Source: CAG-791 sp963658405 (GTDB taxonomy: Bacteria; Bacillota; Clostridia; Lachnospirales; Lachnospiraceae). From it: a stretch of 32,501 nt of DNA. Of the stretch, positions 1-5,484 are shown one piece after another. The notes under the pieces were generated by a model. That model saw only the letters and a program-made list of their open reading frames with translations. It did no database searches and had not been told where the DNA came from. Where the stretch lies: contig CAVKQI010000016.1 of assembly GCA_963658405.1 (NCBI GenBank), forward strand, positions 1-32,501. Reading direction: 5' to 3'. How positions within the stretch are numbered: position 1 is the stretch's first letter; each line of letters opens with the position of its first letter. The translations under genes were made by a program, and so were the position numbers.

Positions 1-54
1 GACTAAGGATCTTGTGGCAGCAATGTCGTGTGGGTTCAAGTCCCATCTTCCGCA
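1..54 (+). tRNA. tRNA-Leu (anticodon AAG), 3' part only
   Basis: The 5' half lies outside the window. What is visible is the 3' side of an anticodon arm with loop CTAAGGA (anticodon AAG, leucine). A long variable arm follows, as expected for a class II tRNA. The T arm is 30-46: stem GTGGG/CCCAT with loop TTCAAGT. The 3' acceptor strand CTTCCGC is at 47-53 and the discriminator A at 54. No encoded CCA is seen. The gene is chromosomal rather than phage-borne in appearance. No att-like duplication of its 3' end was found by eye elsewhere in the window, so an integration site here cannot be claimed. Confidence 0.85.
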
Positions 55-70
55 TATCCTATGAAAAGAG

Positions 71-108
71 AAAAGCCGGCAGGTTAGATATAACCTGCCG
101 GCTTTTTT
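71..108. terminator. bidirectional intrinsic terminator
   Basis: A 16-bp stem (71-86 with 91-106) and a GATA loop are followed by a T run on the plus strand. The matching A run on the 5' side gives a T run on the minus strand. It sits between the converging tRNA-Leu and Nudix genes and can end both transcripts. Confidence 0.9.
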
Positions 109-116
109 GTTTCCTG

Positions 117-1154
117 TCATCTTTGTACATATTCCTGAACCATCTGCAGCTCGTCCGGATAGATGCAGTGGTGCATGCTGTTTTTCTGTACCGCTTCCAT
201 ACATTCTGTGAGATCCATCCACAGAACGGATTCGATTTCGCTTTCCTGCAGGGAGAGTTCCTCCGGGGACACATCCTTTTCCAGGACATAAATATGGCTG
301 AACTCCCGGTCATGGAAGGGAGTGCCGTAGAAGGTATCGTCAAAGCTGCCTTTGTGGATGCCGATGGGCTGCAGTTCCTTGGAGGATACCGAGAGACCAA
401 GCTCCTCCCGGAGTTCGCGGAGAGCGGCGGGAATGGGCGTATCCCCGGCACTGATATGACCGGCGGAGGAGATGTCATAGCAGCCGGGGTGGGAATCCTT
501 ACAGCTGCTTCGTTTCTGCAGGAGGATCTGCCAGCCGCTCTTTTCTGCAGAGCGCCGCAGGATCCACATGTGCACGGTGGCGTGGTAATCTCCCTCGCGG
601 TGGCAGACGCCCCGTTCCTGGATGATGCCGGTGGGCCGGCCGTTCTCGTCCAGTACATCAAAGAGCTCCAGATCCTCCCCGTTTAAGGCGGCCTGCCGCA
701 GCACATCGTCCTGGCTGTAGACGAGCTTCAGGGAAAAGAAGGGCTCGCCGGCTTCGAGCAGGCGAAAGAAGATCTTGTCCCCGGCCCATAGATTCAAGGA
801 ATGTGCAGGATCTGTGGAAAAGATCCTGTCTTTGGCAACCCATGCCAGGTCTCCCTCGGGACAGTCGTCAATGGCTCGGCCGGCAAAGCCGGAAGCGGTA
901 AACAGATGCATATATTCTGTGATCTCTCCGTAAATAAAGGTGACGATGCCGCGGAAAAGCAGTCCCTGCAGGGCATAGCCGGTCTCTTCCAGAGCCTCCC
1001 GGTAAATGCCGTCCTCCGGGCTTTCTCCGTCCTCTAAGTGACCGCCGATGCCGATCCATTTATCCTTGTTGACATCGTTTTCCTTCTTGGTGCGGTGCAG
1101 CATGAGGAAGGATTCCTTATTTTCCAGATAACAGAGTGTGGTGTTGACCAGCAT
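117..1154 (-). CDS. tandem-domain Nudix hydrolase
   Basis: This 345-aa cytosolic protein carries two Nudix domains, which hydrolyse nucleoside diphosphates linked to another moiety. The first (about residues 1-130) resembles MutT/8-oxo-dGTP diphosphatases and has a full Nudix box, GGHLEDGES...REALEETGY. The second (about 165-340) resembles the IPP-isomerase/YfcD-like Nudix group, with GHISAGDTP...RELREELGL. The start is set by AAAGGAGG on the minus strand a few bases before ATG at 1154. The gene faces away from the phage, so it is probably the last chromosomal gene before the prophage. Its upstream region is the 141-bp palindrome array, which forms its 5' leader if transcription starts beyond it. 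The substrate is not predictable from sequence alone. Confidence 0.9.
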   Translation of the reverse strand: MLVNTTLCYLENKESFLMLHRTKKENDVNKDKWIGIGGHLEDGESPEDGIYREALEETGYALQGLLFRGIVTFIYGEITEYMHLFTASGFAGRAIDDCPEGDLAWVAKDRIFSTDPAHSLNLWAGDKIFFRLLEAGEPFFSLKLVYSQDDVLRQAALNGEDLELFDVLDENGRPTGIIQERGVCHREGDYHATVHMWILRRSAEKSGWQILLQKRSSCKDSHPGCYDISSAGHISAGDTPIPAALRELREELGLSVSSKELQPIGIHKGSFDDTFYGTPFHDREFSHIYVLEKDVSPEELSLQESEIESVLWMDLTECMEAVQKNSMHHCIYPDELQMVQEYVQR

Positions 1155-1200
1155 GGGTATGTCCTCCTTTTGGGTCTGCTGCGGGATTCTGTGTATACAT
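1117..1200 (-). CDS. possible 27-aa leader peptide overlapping the Nudix start
   Basis: On the minus strand an ATG at 1200 opens a 27-codon frame, MYTQNPAADPKGGHTHAGQH..., that ends at 1117, inside the Nudix gene in another frame. The ATG follows GAGAGGTAAGC, the tail of the last palindrome unit. In the phage copies of this element the same tail carries AGGAGGT and starts the downstream gene. It may be a translated leader coupled to the Nudix gene or simple chance. Only the frame, the weak Shine-Dalgarno and the parallel with other copies support it. Confidence 0.25.
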   Translation of the reverse strand: MYTQNPAADPKGGHTHAGQHHTLLSGK

Positions 1201-1201
1201 G

Positions 1202-1659
1202 CTTACCTCTCTATGCCGCTGTTCTACAGCGGCAGCCTGAGGAGAATTTCGCGAAGGCGAATTCTCCGATAGGATTACGAATTGATGACGTTTACGTCAT
1301 CAATCGAGTTTGAAAGGAATGCCATCAGGCATTTCTTTCAAACTTACCTCTCTATGCCGCTGTTCTACAGCGGCAGCCTGAGGAGAATTTCGCGAAGGCG
1401 AATTCTCCGATAGGATTACGAATTGATGACGTTTACGTCATCAATCGAGTTTGAAAGGAATGCCATCAGGCATTTCTTTCAAACTTACCTCTCTATGCCG
1501 CTGTTCTACAGCGGCAGCCTGAGGAGAATTTCGCGAAGGCGAATTCTCCGATAGGATTACGAATTGATGACGTTTACGTCATCAATCGAGTTTGAAAGGA
1601 ATGCCATCAGGCATCTCTTTCAAACTTTCGTCTCTATGCCGCTGTTCTACAGCGGCAGC
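1202..1659 (-). repeat. 141-bp tandem array of four-hairpin units (3 full copies plus a partial)
   Basis: Units begin at 1202, 1343, 1484 and 1625, an exact 141-bp period. Copies are almost identical, and the last is cut after its first hairpin. Each unit holds four palindromes. In the order read toward the Nudix gene (minus strand) they are: M4, with TTTGAAAG arms and a GCC-tgat-GGC tip; M3, TTGATGACGT/ACGTCATCAA; M2, GAGAATTCGC/GCGAAATTCTC; and M1, GCCGCTG/CAGCGGC. GAGAGGT follows M1. The same modules in the same order and orientation occur in front of phage genes at 3825, 18565 and 20350. The near-identity of the copies points to recent amplification. There are no unique spacers, so this is not a CRISPR array. 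Confidence 0.9.
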
Positions 1660-1868
1660 AGTGGAAAGAAAATTTCAGGAATGTAAATTCTTTGATAGAA
1701 CTTTATCCTGCAGCGATACTGCGTTTCTTATACATCCTCTGTATTAAGATAAGCACATCAAAGAACAAAAGCAATCCCAAACCGGTCGTCGGTCATAAGA
1801 CCACGGCAGCTTTTTTTGAAAAATTTCTTTTGTACAGAAAATTTCAAAAATTCGGTAAGTTTTAGAAT

Positions 1869-1913
1869 GAAAATCGACAAGAGGTTTTAAACCTCTGCCG
1901 ATTTTCTTTTTTT
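1869..1913 (+). terminator. intrinsic terminator hairpin 1 of the early leader
   Basis: The outer stem is GAAAATCG/CGATTTTC (1869-1876 with 1899-1906). The inner palindrome is AGAGGTTT-T-AAACCTCT (1880-1896). Seven T's follow directly. Both stem quality and the U tract fit a strong terminator. Confidence 0.85.
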
Positions 1914-1934
1914 ATAGAAAAAGACAGAAAAAGA

Positions 1935-1976
1935 AGAGCGTGCAGAGCGTTAGTCTCTGGCACGCTCTATTTTTTT
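1935..1976 (+). terminator. intrinsic terminator hairpin 2, just before the first phage gene
   Basis: Stem AGAGCGTGC/GCACGCTCT (1935-1943 with 1960-1968) has an extra AGAG/CTCT pairing inside and T's from 1970 to 1976. The ribosome binding site of the gene at 1997 follows within 12 bases. Transcription of the early operon must therefore either start at this point or read through the hairpin. Confidence 0.85.
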
Positions 1977-1996
1977 GCAAACAAAAGGAGAAGGAA

Positions 1997-2215
1997 ATGA
2001 GCAAAAGTCATAAGTACAAGCGCCTTCTATACGAGGACAGGAAGGCAATAGAAGCCATGTGCCGAGAGGGGAAGAGCGCGATTAAGATCGCAGATGCCCT
2101 TGGAGTACACAGAGCAACGATCTACAACGAGTTTTACCGGAGCGGTACAAACAAAAAGACATACACGGCCGAGATAGGCCAGAGAGCGCTGGGTGCTCCA
2201 TGGGGGAAAGCATGA
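1997..2215 (+). CDS. small helix-turn-helix protein, IS30-transposase N-terminal type
   Basis: The protein has 72 aa. ATG at 1997 is chosen because AAAGGAGAAGG precedes it; an upstream in-frame start would lie inside the terminator stem. Residues about 12-50 (YEDRKAIEAMCREGKSAIKIADALGVHRATIYNE) match the HTH_38-type domain at the N-terminus of IS30 transposases. The catalytic DDE part is absent and there are no terminal repeats, so this is a stand-alone DNA-binding protein, not an IS. As first gene of the early operon it could be a regulator. It overlaps the next small gene by ATGA. Confidence 0.75.
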   Translation: MSKSHKYKRLLYEDRKAIEAMCREGKSAIKIADALGVHRATIYNEFYRSGTNKKTYTAEIGQRALGAPWGKA

Positions 2216-2325
2216 GGATGGCAAGAAAGGCAGTAGTAATCATTTGCACACTGATACTGGCAGCGGTCGTGTTGTTCGGCCGCCTGTTCCCTAATAAGTA
2301 CGTGACGCCGCCGGAGTGGCTGTAG
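2212..2325 (+). CDS. 37-aa single-pass membrane protein
   Basis: The ATGA overlap with the preceding HTH gene suggests translational coupling. The peptide starts MRMARKAVVIICTLILAAVV, giving a short basic N-terminus and one hydrophobic helix (about residues 7-24). A tail ending TPPEWL follows. Topology would be N-in/C-out. It precedes the lytic transglycosylase with only 15 bases between. I do not recognise a family. A role beside the transglycosylase at the membrane is a guess from position only. Confidence 0.55.
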   Translation: MRMARKAVVIICTLILAAVVLFGRLFPNKYVTPPEWL

Positions 2326-2340
2326 GCAGGAGAGAAAAAG

Positions 2341-3033
2341 ATGGGGATGAGAAACATAGCGGCAGTCCTTGCGGCTGCCATAGGCTCTGCGGCGCTGGCC
2401 ATAGCGGTCAGCAAGAGCCAGTACCAGACGAACAGCATATTGACGGTATGGGACCTGCAGGAGGAGTCGTATCCCATAGAGATCGAGCAGATTCCGGCAG
2501 AGGATACTGAGACCACAGAGGTGACTGTAGATCCGGTAGACACGCAGGAAGAAGAGCTGACACCAGAAGGGGTCACGCCGCCGGTGTCAGATGAAGAGAT
2601 CCGGCAGGAAGCAGAGGAGACCTTAGAGCTCTATGAGGTCAATCTCCCTGATAACGTCCGTGCCTACTGTGAGGAGATCGGTCAGCAGTACGGTATTTGC
2701 CCGGAACTTCTGGAGGCTATCGCATGGCGCGAGAGCCGCTTCCAGAGCGGTGCCACGAACGGAACCTGCACCGGTATGATGCAGGTATCTTCTATCTGGC
2801 ACGGCGACAGGATGGCAAGGCTTGGCGTCAGTAGTCTGTACGATGCAGAAGACTGCATAAAGGTGGCGGTTGATTATATCGCAGAGCTGTCAGACAGCGG
2901 CGAGGCGAGTGTTGCCACCGCCCTGATGACCTACAACGGAGACAGCAGAGCCAATGAAGACGGATACATAAGCGGATATGCAGAGGACATTCTGACAGTC
3001 TCTGCGGCGCTTGAGAGGGTGCATGGTAAATAG
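2341..3033 (+). CDS. membrane-anchored lytic transglycosylase (SLT/lysozyme-like)
   Basis: This 230-aa protein would cleave the MurNAc-GlcNAc bond of peptidoglycan outside the membrane. Residues about 5-24 form an uncleaved-type signal anchor (IAAVLAAAIGSAALAIAV). An acidic, Thr/Glu/Pro-rich linker (about 40-105) leads to an SLT domain (about 110-225). The catalytic Glu is probably E131 in AWRESRFQ, followed by GMMQVS and a later ALMTYNGD motif typical of the fold. GGAGAGAAAAAG precedes ATG 2341. Sitting in the early region, far from the expected lysis block, is unusual. It may act in DNA entry or early envelope remodelling rather than final lysis. The TAG stop overlaps a tRNA-like minihelix. 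Confidence 0.85.
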   Translation: MGMRNIAAVLAAAIGSAALAIAVSKSQYQTNSILTVWDLQEESYPIEIEQIPAEDTETTEVTVDPVDTQEEELTPEGVTPPVSDEEIRQEAEETLELYEVNLPDNVRAYCEEIGQQYGICPELLEAIAWRESRFQSGATNGTCTGMMQVSSIWHGDRMARLGVSSLYDAEDCIKVAVDYIAELSDSGEASVATALMTYNGDSRANEDGYISGYAEDILTVSAALERVHGK

Positions 3034-3057
3034 AAGGGTTCGACTCCCTTCCACCCT
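3016..3057 (+). other. tRNA-like acceptor/T-arm minihelix overlapping a gene end
   Basis: AGGGTG (3016-3021) pairs with CACCCT (3052-3057). Stacked inside is a T arm, AAGGG-TTCGACT-CCCTT (3034-3050). The 5' strand lies in the last codons of the transglycosylase gene. There are no D or anticodon arms, so this is not a functional tRNA. It resembles the acceptor/T half of one. The pairing is visible in the sequence; any function is inferred. Confidence 0.45.
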
Positions 3058-3189
3058 TTAGGAAGCCCACACTTCCGAACGTGCTGATGATGCCTATGCA
3101 CGTGTAACTGTGAAATCGTAGTAAATTTCGGACTCACTTGTTTTCAAACACAATTACGCATACCATCTGCGCCGTGTGGGAGGCGCTTG
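3058..3189 (+). other. non-coding region rich in short hairpins
   Basis: There is no gene here. Together with the flanking tRNA-like elements this forms a 252-base gap between genes (3034-3285). Hairpins visible are GGAAG/CTTCC (from 3061), ACGTGC/GCACGT (from 3079), GAAAT/ATTTC, the palindrome TGTTT-TC-AAACA (3139-3150) and GCGCC/GGCGC (3169-3186). No good promoter was found. It reads as a structured 5' leader for the gene at 3286. Confidence 0.5.
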
Positions 3190-3256
3190 CGGCAGACAGG
3201 AAGTGCAAGTATGAGGGGCTGGGTTCTCTTTGCGGCGGTTCAAGTCCGCCCTGCCG
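3190..3256 (+). ncRNA. tRNA-like element, copy 1 (leader of gene at 3286)
   Basis: Acceptor-like stem CGGCAG/CTGCCG (3190-3195 with 3251-3256). Perfect T arm GGCGG-TTCAAGT-CCGCC (3234-3250). An arm closed by GCAA/TTGC (3205-3208 with 3230-3233) replaces the D and anticodon arms. Copy 2 at 5381-5449 has the same architecture and the same following bases (CCGAATCTG, then ACAGA and AATA). Both end a few bases before a ribosome binding site. With no canonical anticodon or D arm it should not charge as a normal tRNA. A tRNA mimic, processing signal or relic is possible. Confidence 0.5.
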
Positions 3257-3285
3257 AATCTGTACAGAGAATAGGAGGACAAACA

Positions 3286-3486
3286 ATGATTGGATGGAGT
3301 GAAGATCCAGAGAAGGATGCAGACAGATACGCGGCCGATCTGGAGGAAGAAGGTGCAGGACGGCCACAGTGCTATGAGTGCGACTCTCCCATCTGGGAGG
3401 ATGAGTATTACGAGATTGAGGGGCACGCGTATTGCAAGGAGTGCATGGATGGCCACCTGCACTATGTATGCTGTGAGGACTACTGA
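3286..3486 (+). CDS. 66-aa zinc-ribbon protein
   Basis: ATG at 3286 follows AGGAGG at 3273-3278. Two CxxC pairs (CYEC about residues 29-32, CKEC about 50-53) and a CC near the end make a LIM- or zinc-ribbon-like knuckle; the segment CYECDSPIWEDEYYEIEGH is typical of short phage zinc proteins. The N-terminus is acidic. Function is unknown; DNA or protein binding is likely. The stop overlaps the next start (ATGA region at 3486). The gene has its own structured leader containing tRNA-like copy 1. Confidence 0.7.
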   Translation: MIGWSEDPEKDADRYAADLEEEGAGRPQCYECDSPIWEDEYYEIEGHAYCKECMDGHLHYVCCEDY

Positions 3487-3668
3487 TGGACGAAAGAGAC
3501 AAAGACACAGTGACGATCACCAAGAGCGCCTATATGGGATTCCTTGGATGTGAGATAGTGTGCGAATGGCTGGATATGGTCACGAAGGACAGAGACACGA
3601 TAGACAGCAGAGATATCAGGGAGCTCCTGCAGGAGCAGTACCCGGGAGGATGCTCCCTTTTCTGGTAA
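3486..3668 (+). CDS. 60-aa hypothetical phage protein
   Basis: It starts on the last base of the upstream stop codon, so it is probably translated by coupling with the zinc-ribbon gene. The sequence MDERDKDTVTITKSAYMGFLGCEIVCEWLDM is partly helical with no motif I recognise. The C-terminus is PGGCSLFW. The stop is at 3666-3668, and the four-hairpin leader element begins 12 bases later. No function is assigned. Confidence 0.6.
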   Translation: MDERDKDTVTITKSAYMGFLGCEIVCEWLDMVTKDRDTIDSRDIRELLQEQYPGGCSLFW

Positions 3669-3679
3669 GGAGTGAGAAA

Positions 3680-3820
3680 GTTTAAAAGAAATGCCCGATG
3701 GCATTTCTTTTAAACTCGAATTGATGACGTAGACGTCATCAATTCGGAATCCTATTGGAGAATTCGCCTTCGCGAAATTCTCCTCAGGCTGCCGCTGCAA
3801 AAGCAGCGGCATAAGGAGGT
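3680..3820 (+). repeat. four-hairpin leader element, full copy, ending in the RBS of gene 3825
   Basis: M4: GTTTAAAAGAAATGCC (3680-3695) pairs perfectly with 3700-3715. M3: GAATTGATGACGT (3718-3730) pairs with 3733-3745. M2: GGAGAATTCGC (3757-3767) pairs with 3772-3783 with one bulged A. M1: GCCGCTGC-aaaa-GCAGCGGC (3791-3810). ATAAGGAGGT then gives the Shine-Dalgarno four bases before ATG 3825. Modules, order and orientation toward the gene match the array at 1202-1659. Confidence 0.9.
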
Positions 3821-3824
3821 AAAA

Positions 3825-4484
3825 ATGGAACTAAAATTCAGACCGCTTCGCGCGGATGAAATAGAAGTAAGAATCGCGCGGATCGTAAGCGGCGGCAAAG
3901 GCGTGCAGCTTCTCTTTTACAAGGATGCGCGTGTAGATCAGAACATGCTGGATGAGACAGTAGGTCCCATGAACTGGCAGAGAGCCCATTCCAGGGACAA
4001 TGCGAACTGCATTGTATCCATCTGGGACGAAGATAAAAAGACGTGGGTATCCAAAGAGGATACCGGCACAGAGAGCAACACGGAGGCTGCCAAAGGTCTG
4101 GCATCCGATTCCTTTAAAAGAGCCTGCTTTAACTGGGGCATCGGCCGGGAGCTGTACACGGCACCGGATACGTATATCTGGGGCGATGGGGCAAGGATTA
4201 AAGACGGTAAGTGTTACGACCGATTCAAAGTGTCGGAGCTAACCGTGGACAATGGCTGCATCACACACGTGGTGGTGGTCAATAACTCCATGAACGGTAA
4301 AGAGGTATTCCGGTGGGATAAGACCAACGTGGCCGGTGCAGACGTAAGGACAAAGATCCTTGCTCACTTCAGCCGCCTGAGCGAGGCCAACAAAGCAAAG
4401 ACGCTGGAGCACTACGGTATCACCGACATTGTGAATATCACAGGTGAGCAGGCCACGCGCTATAAAGAGGACTTCAAGCTGTGA
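3825..4484 (+). CDS. Rad52/Sak-family single-strand annealing protein
   Basis: The protein has 219 aa. The segment WVSKEDTGTESNTEAAKGLASDSFKRACFNWGIGRELY is split over residues about 78-115. It matches the signature of phage Rad52/Rad22 (Sak-type) annealing proteins: (V/T)KED, a short N-E-A-x-KG stretch, then FKRA..WGIGR.LY. Such proteins coat ssDNA and anneal complementary strands in phage recombination. The start follows AAGGAGGT supplied by the hairpin leader. Neighbours NinB-like, HNH and RusA-like make a complete recombination cluster. No separate exonuclease is seen in the window. Confidence 0.8.
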   Translation: MELKFRPLRADEIEVRIARIVSGGKGVQLLFYKDARVDQNMLDETVGPMNWQRAHSRDNANCIVSIWDEDKKTWVSKEDTGTESNTEAAKGLASDSFKRACFNWGIGRELYTAPDTYIWGDGARIKDGKCYDRFKVSELTVDNGCITHVVVVNNSMNGKEVFRWDKTNVAGADVRTKILAHFSRLSEANKAKTLEHYGITDIVNITGEQATRYKEDFKL

Positions 4485-5011
4485 CGGGATCCGCAGAGAA
4501 AATAATCACATGGCTGATGGGGCAGATAAAAGACCTGCCGGAGGGAACGCTGTTCGACATTAAAAAGCATGAAAAGCGCCGCTCCCTTGGGCAGAACGCC
4601 TATTACTGGGTATTGCTGGCAAAGGTAGCGGATGCCATGCGGATCAGCAAGCCGGAGTGTCATAACGAGATGTTAAAAAGTTACGGCCAGCCTTTTATTA
4701 CAGGCGGCGCAGCAGCCAGAGTGCTGATTCCTGACACGGATGATGCGGCTAAAAAGGTGATGCAAGACCGTACAATCCACCTGGCACCTACCAGCCAGAC
4801 AACGGTATTAAAGGACGGCAAGAGCTACCGCACGCACGTCATTATGCGAGGCAGTCACGACTACGACACAGCGGAGATGACAGCCCTGCTGGATGGTCTG
4901 CTACAGGAGGCGAGACAGCTAGGCATTGAGACAGCGACACCGGATGAGTTAGAAAGGATGCGGCAGCATGACCTACAGGCAGAAGCGCACAAAAGCAACA
5001 GACATTCCTGA
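4481..5011 (+). CDS. NinB-like recombination protein
   Basis: This 176-aa protein begins with GTG at 4481, overlapping the TGA of the Rad52-like gene (GTGA). The motif KRRSLGQNAYYWVLLAKVA (about residues 31-49) resembles the (S/R)xxQNAxxW signature of NinB/Orf proteins, which act with ssDNA-binding and annealing proteins in phage recombination. The C-terminal half ends with GSHDYDTAEMTALLDGLLQEA, seen in phage homologues. The 3' end overlaps the HNH gene by 44 bases. The NinB assignment is by motif and context and is less certain than the Rad52 call. Confidence 0.65.
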   Translation: MTGSAEKIITWLMGQIKDLPEGTLFDIKKHEKRRSLGQNAYYWVLLAKVADAMRISKPECHNEMLKSYGQPFITGGAAARVLIPDTDDAAKKVMQDRTIHLAPTSQTTVLKDGKSYRTHVIMRGSHDYDTAEMTALLDGLLQEARQLGIETATPDELERMRQHDLQAEAHKSNRHS

Positions 5012-5273
5012 GAAGGTAAAGAAAGCGGTCTACTGTAGGGACAACGGGTGCTGCATCTTCTGCGGCCGCAGAGGCCTGCCGGAAGCTCATTACATAGCAA
5101 GGTCACACGGCGGCCTTGGAATAGAGCAGAACATTGTCACAGCCTGCAGAGAATGCCACGAAAGGATGGATAACAGCGAATGGAGAGATGTCTACAGAAA
5201 GGTCGCCCGCGATTACCTCCGGGAAATATACGGAGCGGAGTGGTCAGAAGAGAATCTGATCTACAAAAAATAA
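4968..5273 (+). CDS. HNH endonuclease, small
   Basis: This 101-aa protein has a zinc-bound HNH core: C29-x2-C32, then RRGLPEAHYI with H41, Q54-N55, C60-x2-C63 and H64. It would nick or cut DNA. The size fits free-standing HNH proteins of Firmicutes phages, often found among recombination genes. The start ATG 4968 lies within the upstream NinB-like gene, so the two are coupled. It is not obviously a homing enzyme, because no split gene or intron was found next to it. A 211-base structured intergenic stretch follows. Confidence 0.85.
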   Translation: MTYRQKRTKATDIPEKVKKAVYCRDNGCCIFCGRRGLPEAHYIARSHGGLGIEQNIVTACRECHERMDNSEWRDVYRKVARDYLREIYGAEWSEENLIYKK

Positions 5274-5380
5274 GTAACTACTACCTCCAGAGGTAAGGAA
5301 GGTGATCCCCACGGAAGGTCAATGGCCTTTACCTCTGAATACATGCCGGATCAGTGAGCGGCTCTTCTGATCCGGCATCA
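5274..5380 (+). other. structured non-coding leader upstream of rusA-like gene
   Basis: CAGAGGTAAGG (5288-5298) pairs with CCTTTACCTCTG (5326-5337). A competing short hairpin, ACCTC/GAGGT, lies at 5283-5294. A perfect 12-bp stem follows: ATGCCGGATCAG (5343-5354) with 5367-5378. GGTGATCCCCACGG at 5301-5314 recurs with one change at 18302-18315, next to another T-arm-like hairpin. Neither stem is followed by a T run, so these are not simple terminators. Confidence 0.55.
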
Positions 5381-5449
5381 TCGGCGGATATGGTATGCAA
5401 GGTCTATCCCTCATCTTCCTTGCGGTTGGTTCGATTCCACCCCTGCCGA
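5381..5449 (+). ncRNA. tRNA-like element, copy 2 (leader of rusA-like gene)
   Basis: Seven-base acceptor-like stem TCGGCGG/CTGCCGA (5381-5387 with 5443-5449, one G-U). Arm GCAAGG/CCTTGC (5397-5402 with 5418-5423). T arm G-TTGG/CCAC-C around loop TTCGATT (5425-5441, one mismatch). The 69-base length is near that of a tRNA, but there is no D arm and the middle loop of 15 bases is too large for an anticodon loop. It shares layout and 3' flank with copy 1. Confidence 0.5.
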
Positions 5450-5484
5450 ATCTGCACAGAAAATACCAGGAAAGGAAAGAAACA

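Larger units (their letters stand above)
1660..1996 (+). other. non-coding leader region with serial T-tract hairpins
   Basis: There is no credible gene in these 337 bases. A weak hairpin near 1783-1809 is followed by seven T's, then come the two strong terminators annotated separately. GAAAAATTTC and GAAAATTTC occur as near-direct repeats at about 1818-1846. A poor promoter match (TTGATA, 17 bases, GATACT) lies near 1693-1721. The chromosome/prophage junction probably falls here or within the repeat array, but no att core could be recognised. Confidence 0.5.

Noticed and set aside
1038..1313. Plus-strand frame whose end (RQPEENFAKANSPIGLRIDDV...) resembles proteins annotated in gut Firmicutes
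   Set aside because: The sequence is a translation of the palindromic repeat and the antisense of the Nudix leader; the same peptide appears antisense at 3480-3812. Repeat artefact, not a gene.
1202..1659. CRISPR array
   Set aside because: Period of 141 bp with no unique spacers and internal palindromes in every unit; tandem duplication of one element.
1..1996. attL site in tRNA-Leu
   Set aside because: No repeat of the tRNA 3' end was found nearer the phage genes, and a chromosomal-looking Nudix gene lies between; the junction cannot be placed.
1997..2215. IS30 insertion sequence
   Set aside because: Only the N-terminal HTH is encoded; no DDE domain or terminal inverted repeats were seen.
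3190..3256. Functional tRNA gene
   Set aside because: No D arm and no seven-base anticodon loop; kept as a tRNA-like element only.
3134..3523. Minus-strand frames with peptides like RQGGLEPPQRE, also at 5319-5889
   Set aside because: Such peptides are typical antisense translations of tRNA T arms; here they come from the tRNA-like elements and overlap better plus-strand genes.
4968..5484. Homing intron or IscB/HEARO-like system from the HNH gene plus structured RNA
   Set aside because: The HNH protein is only 101 aa with no RuvC or other partner domain, and the RNA downstream is better described as leader hairpins with a tRNA-like element.
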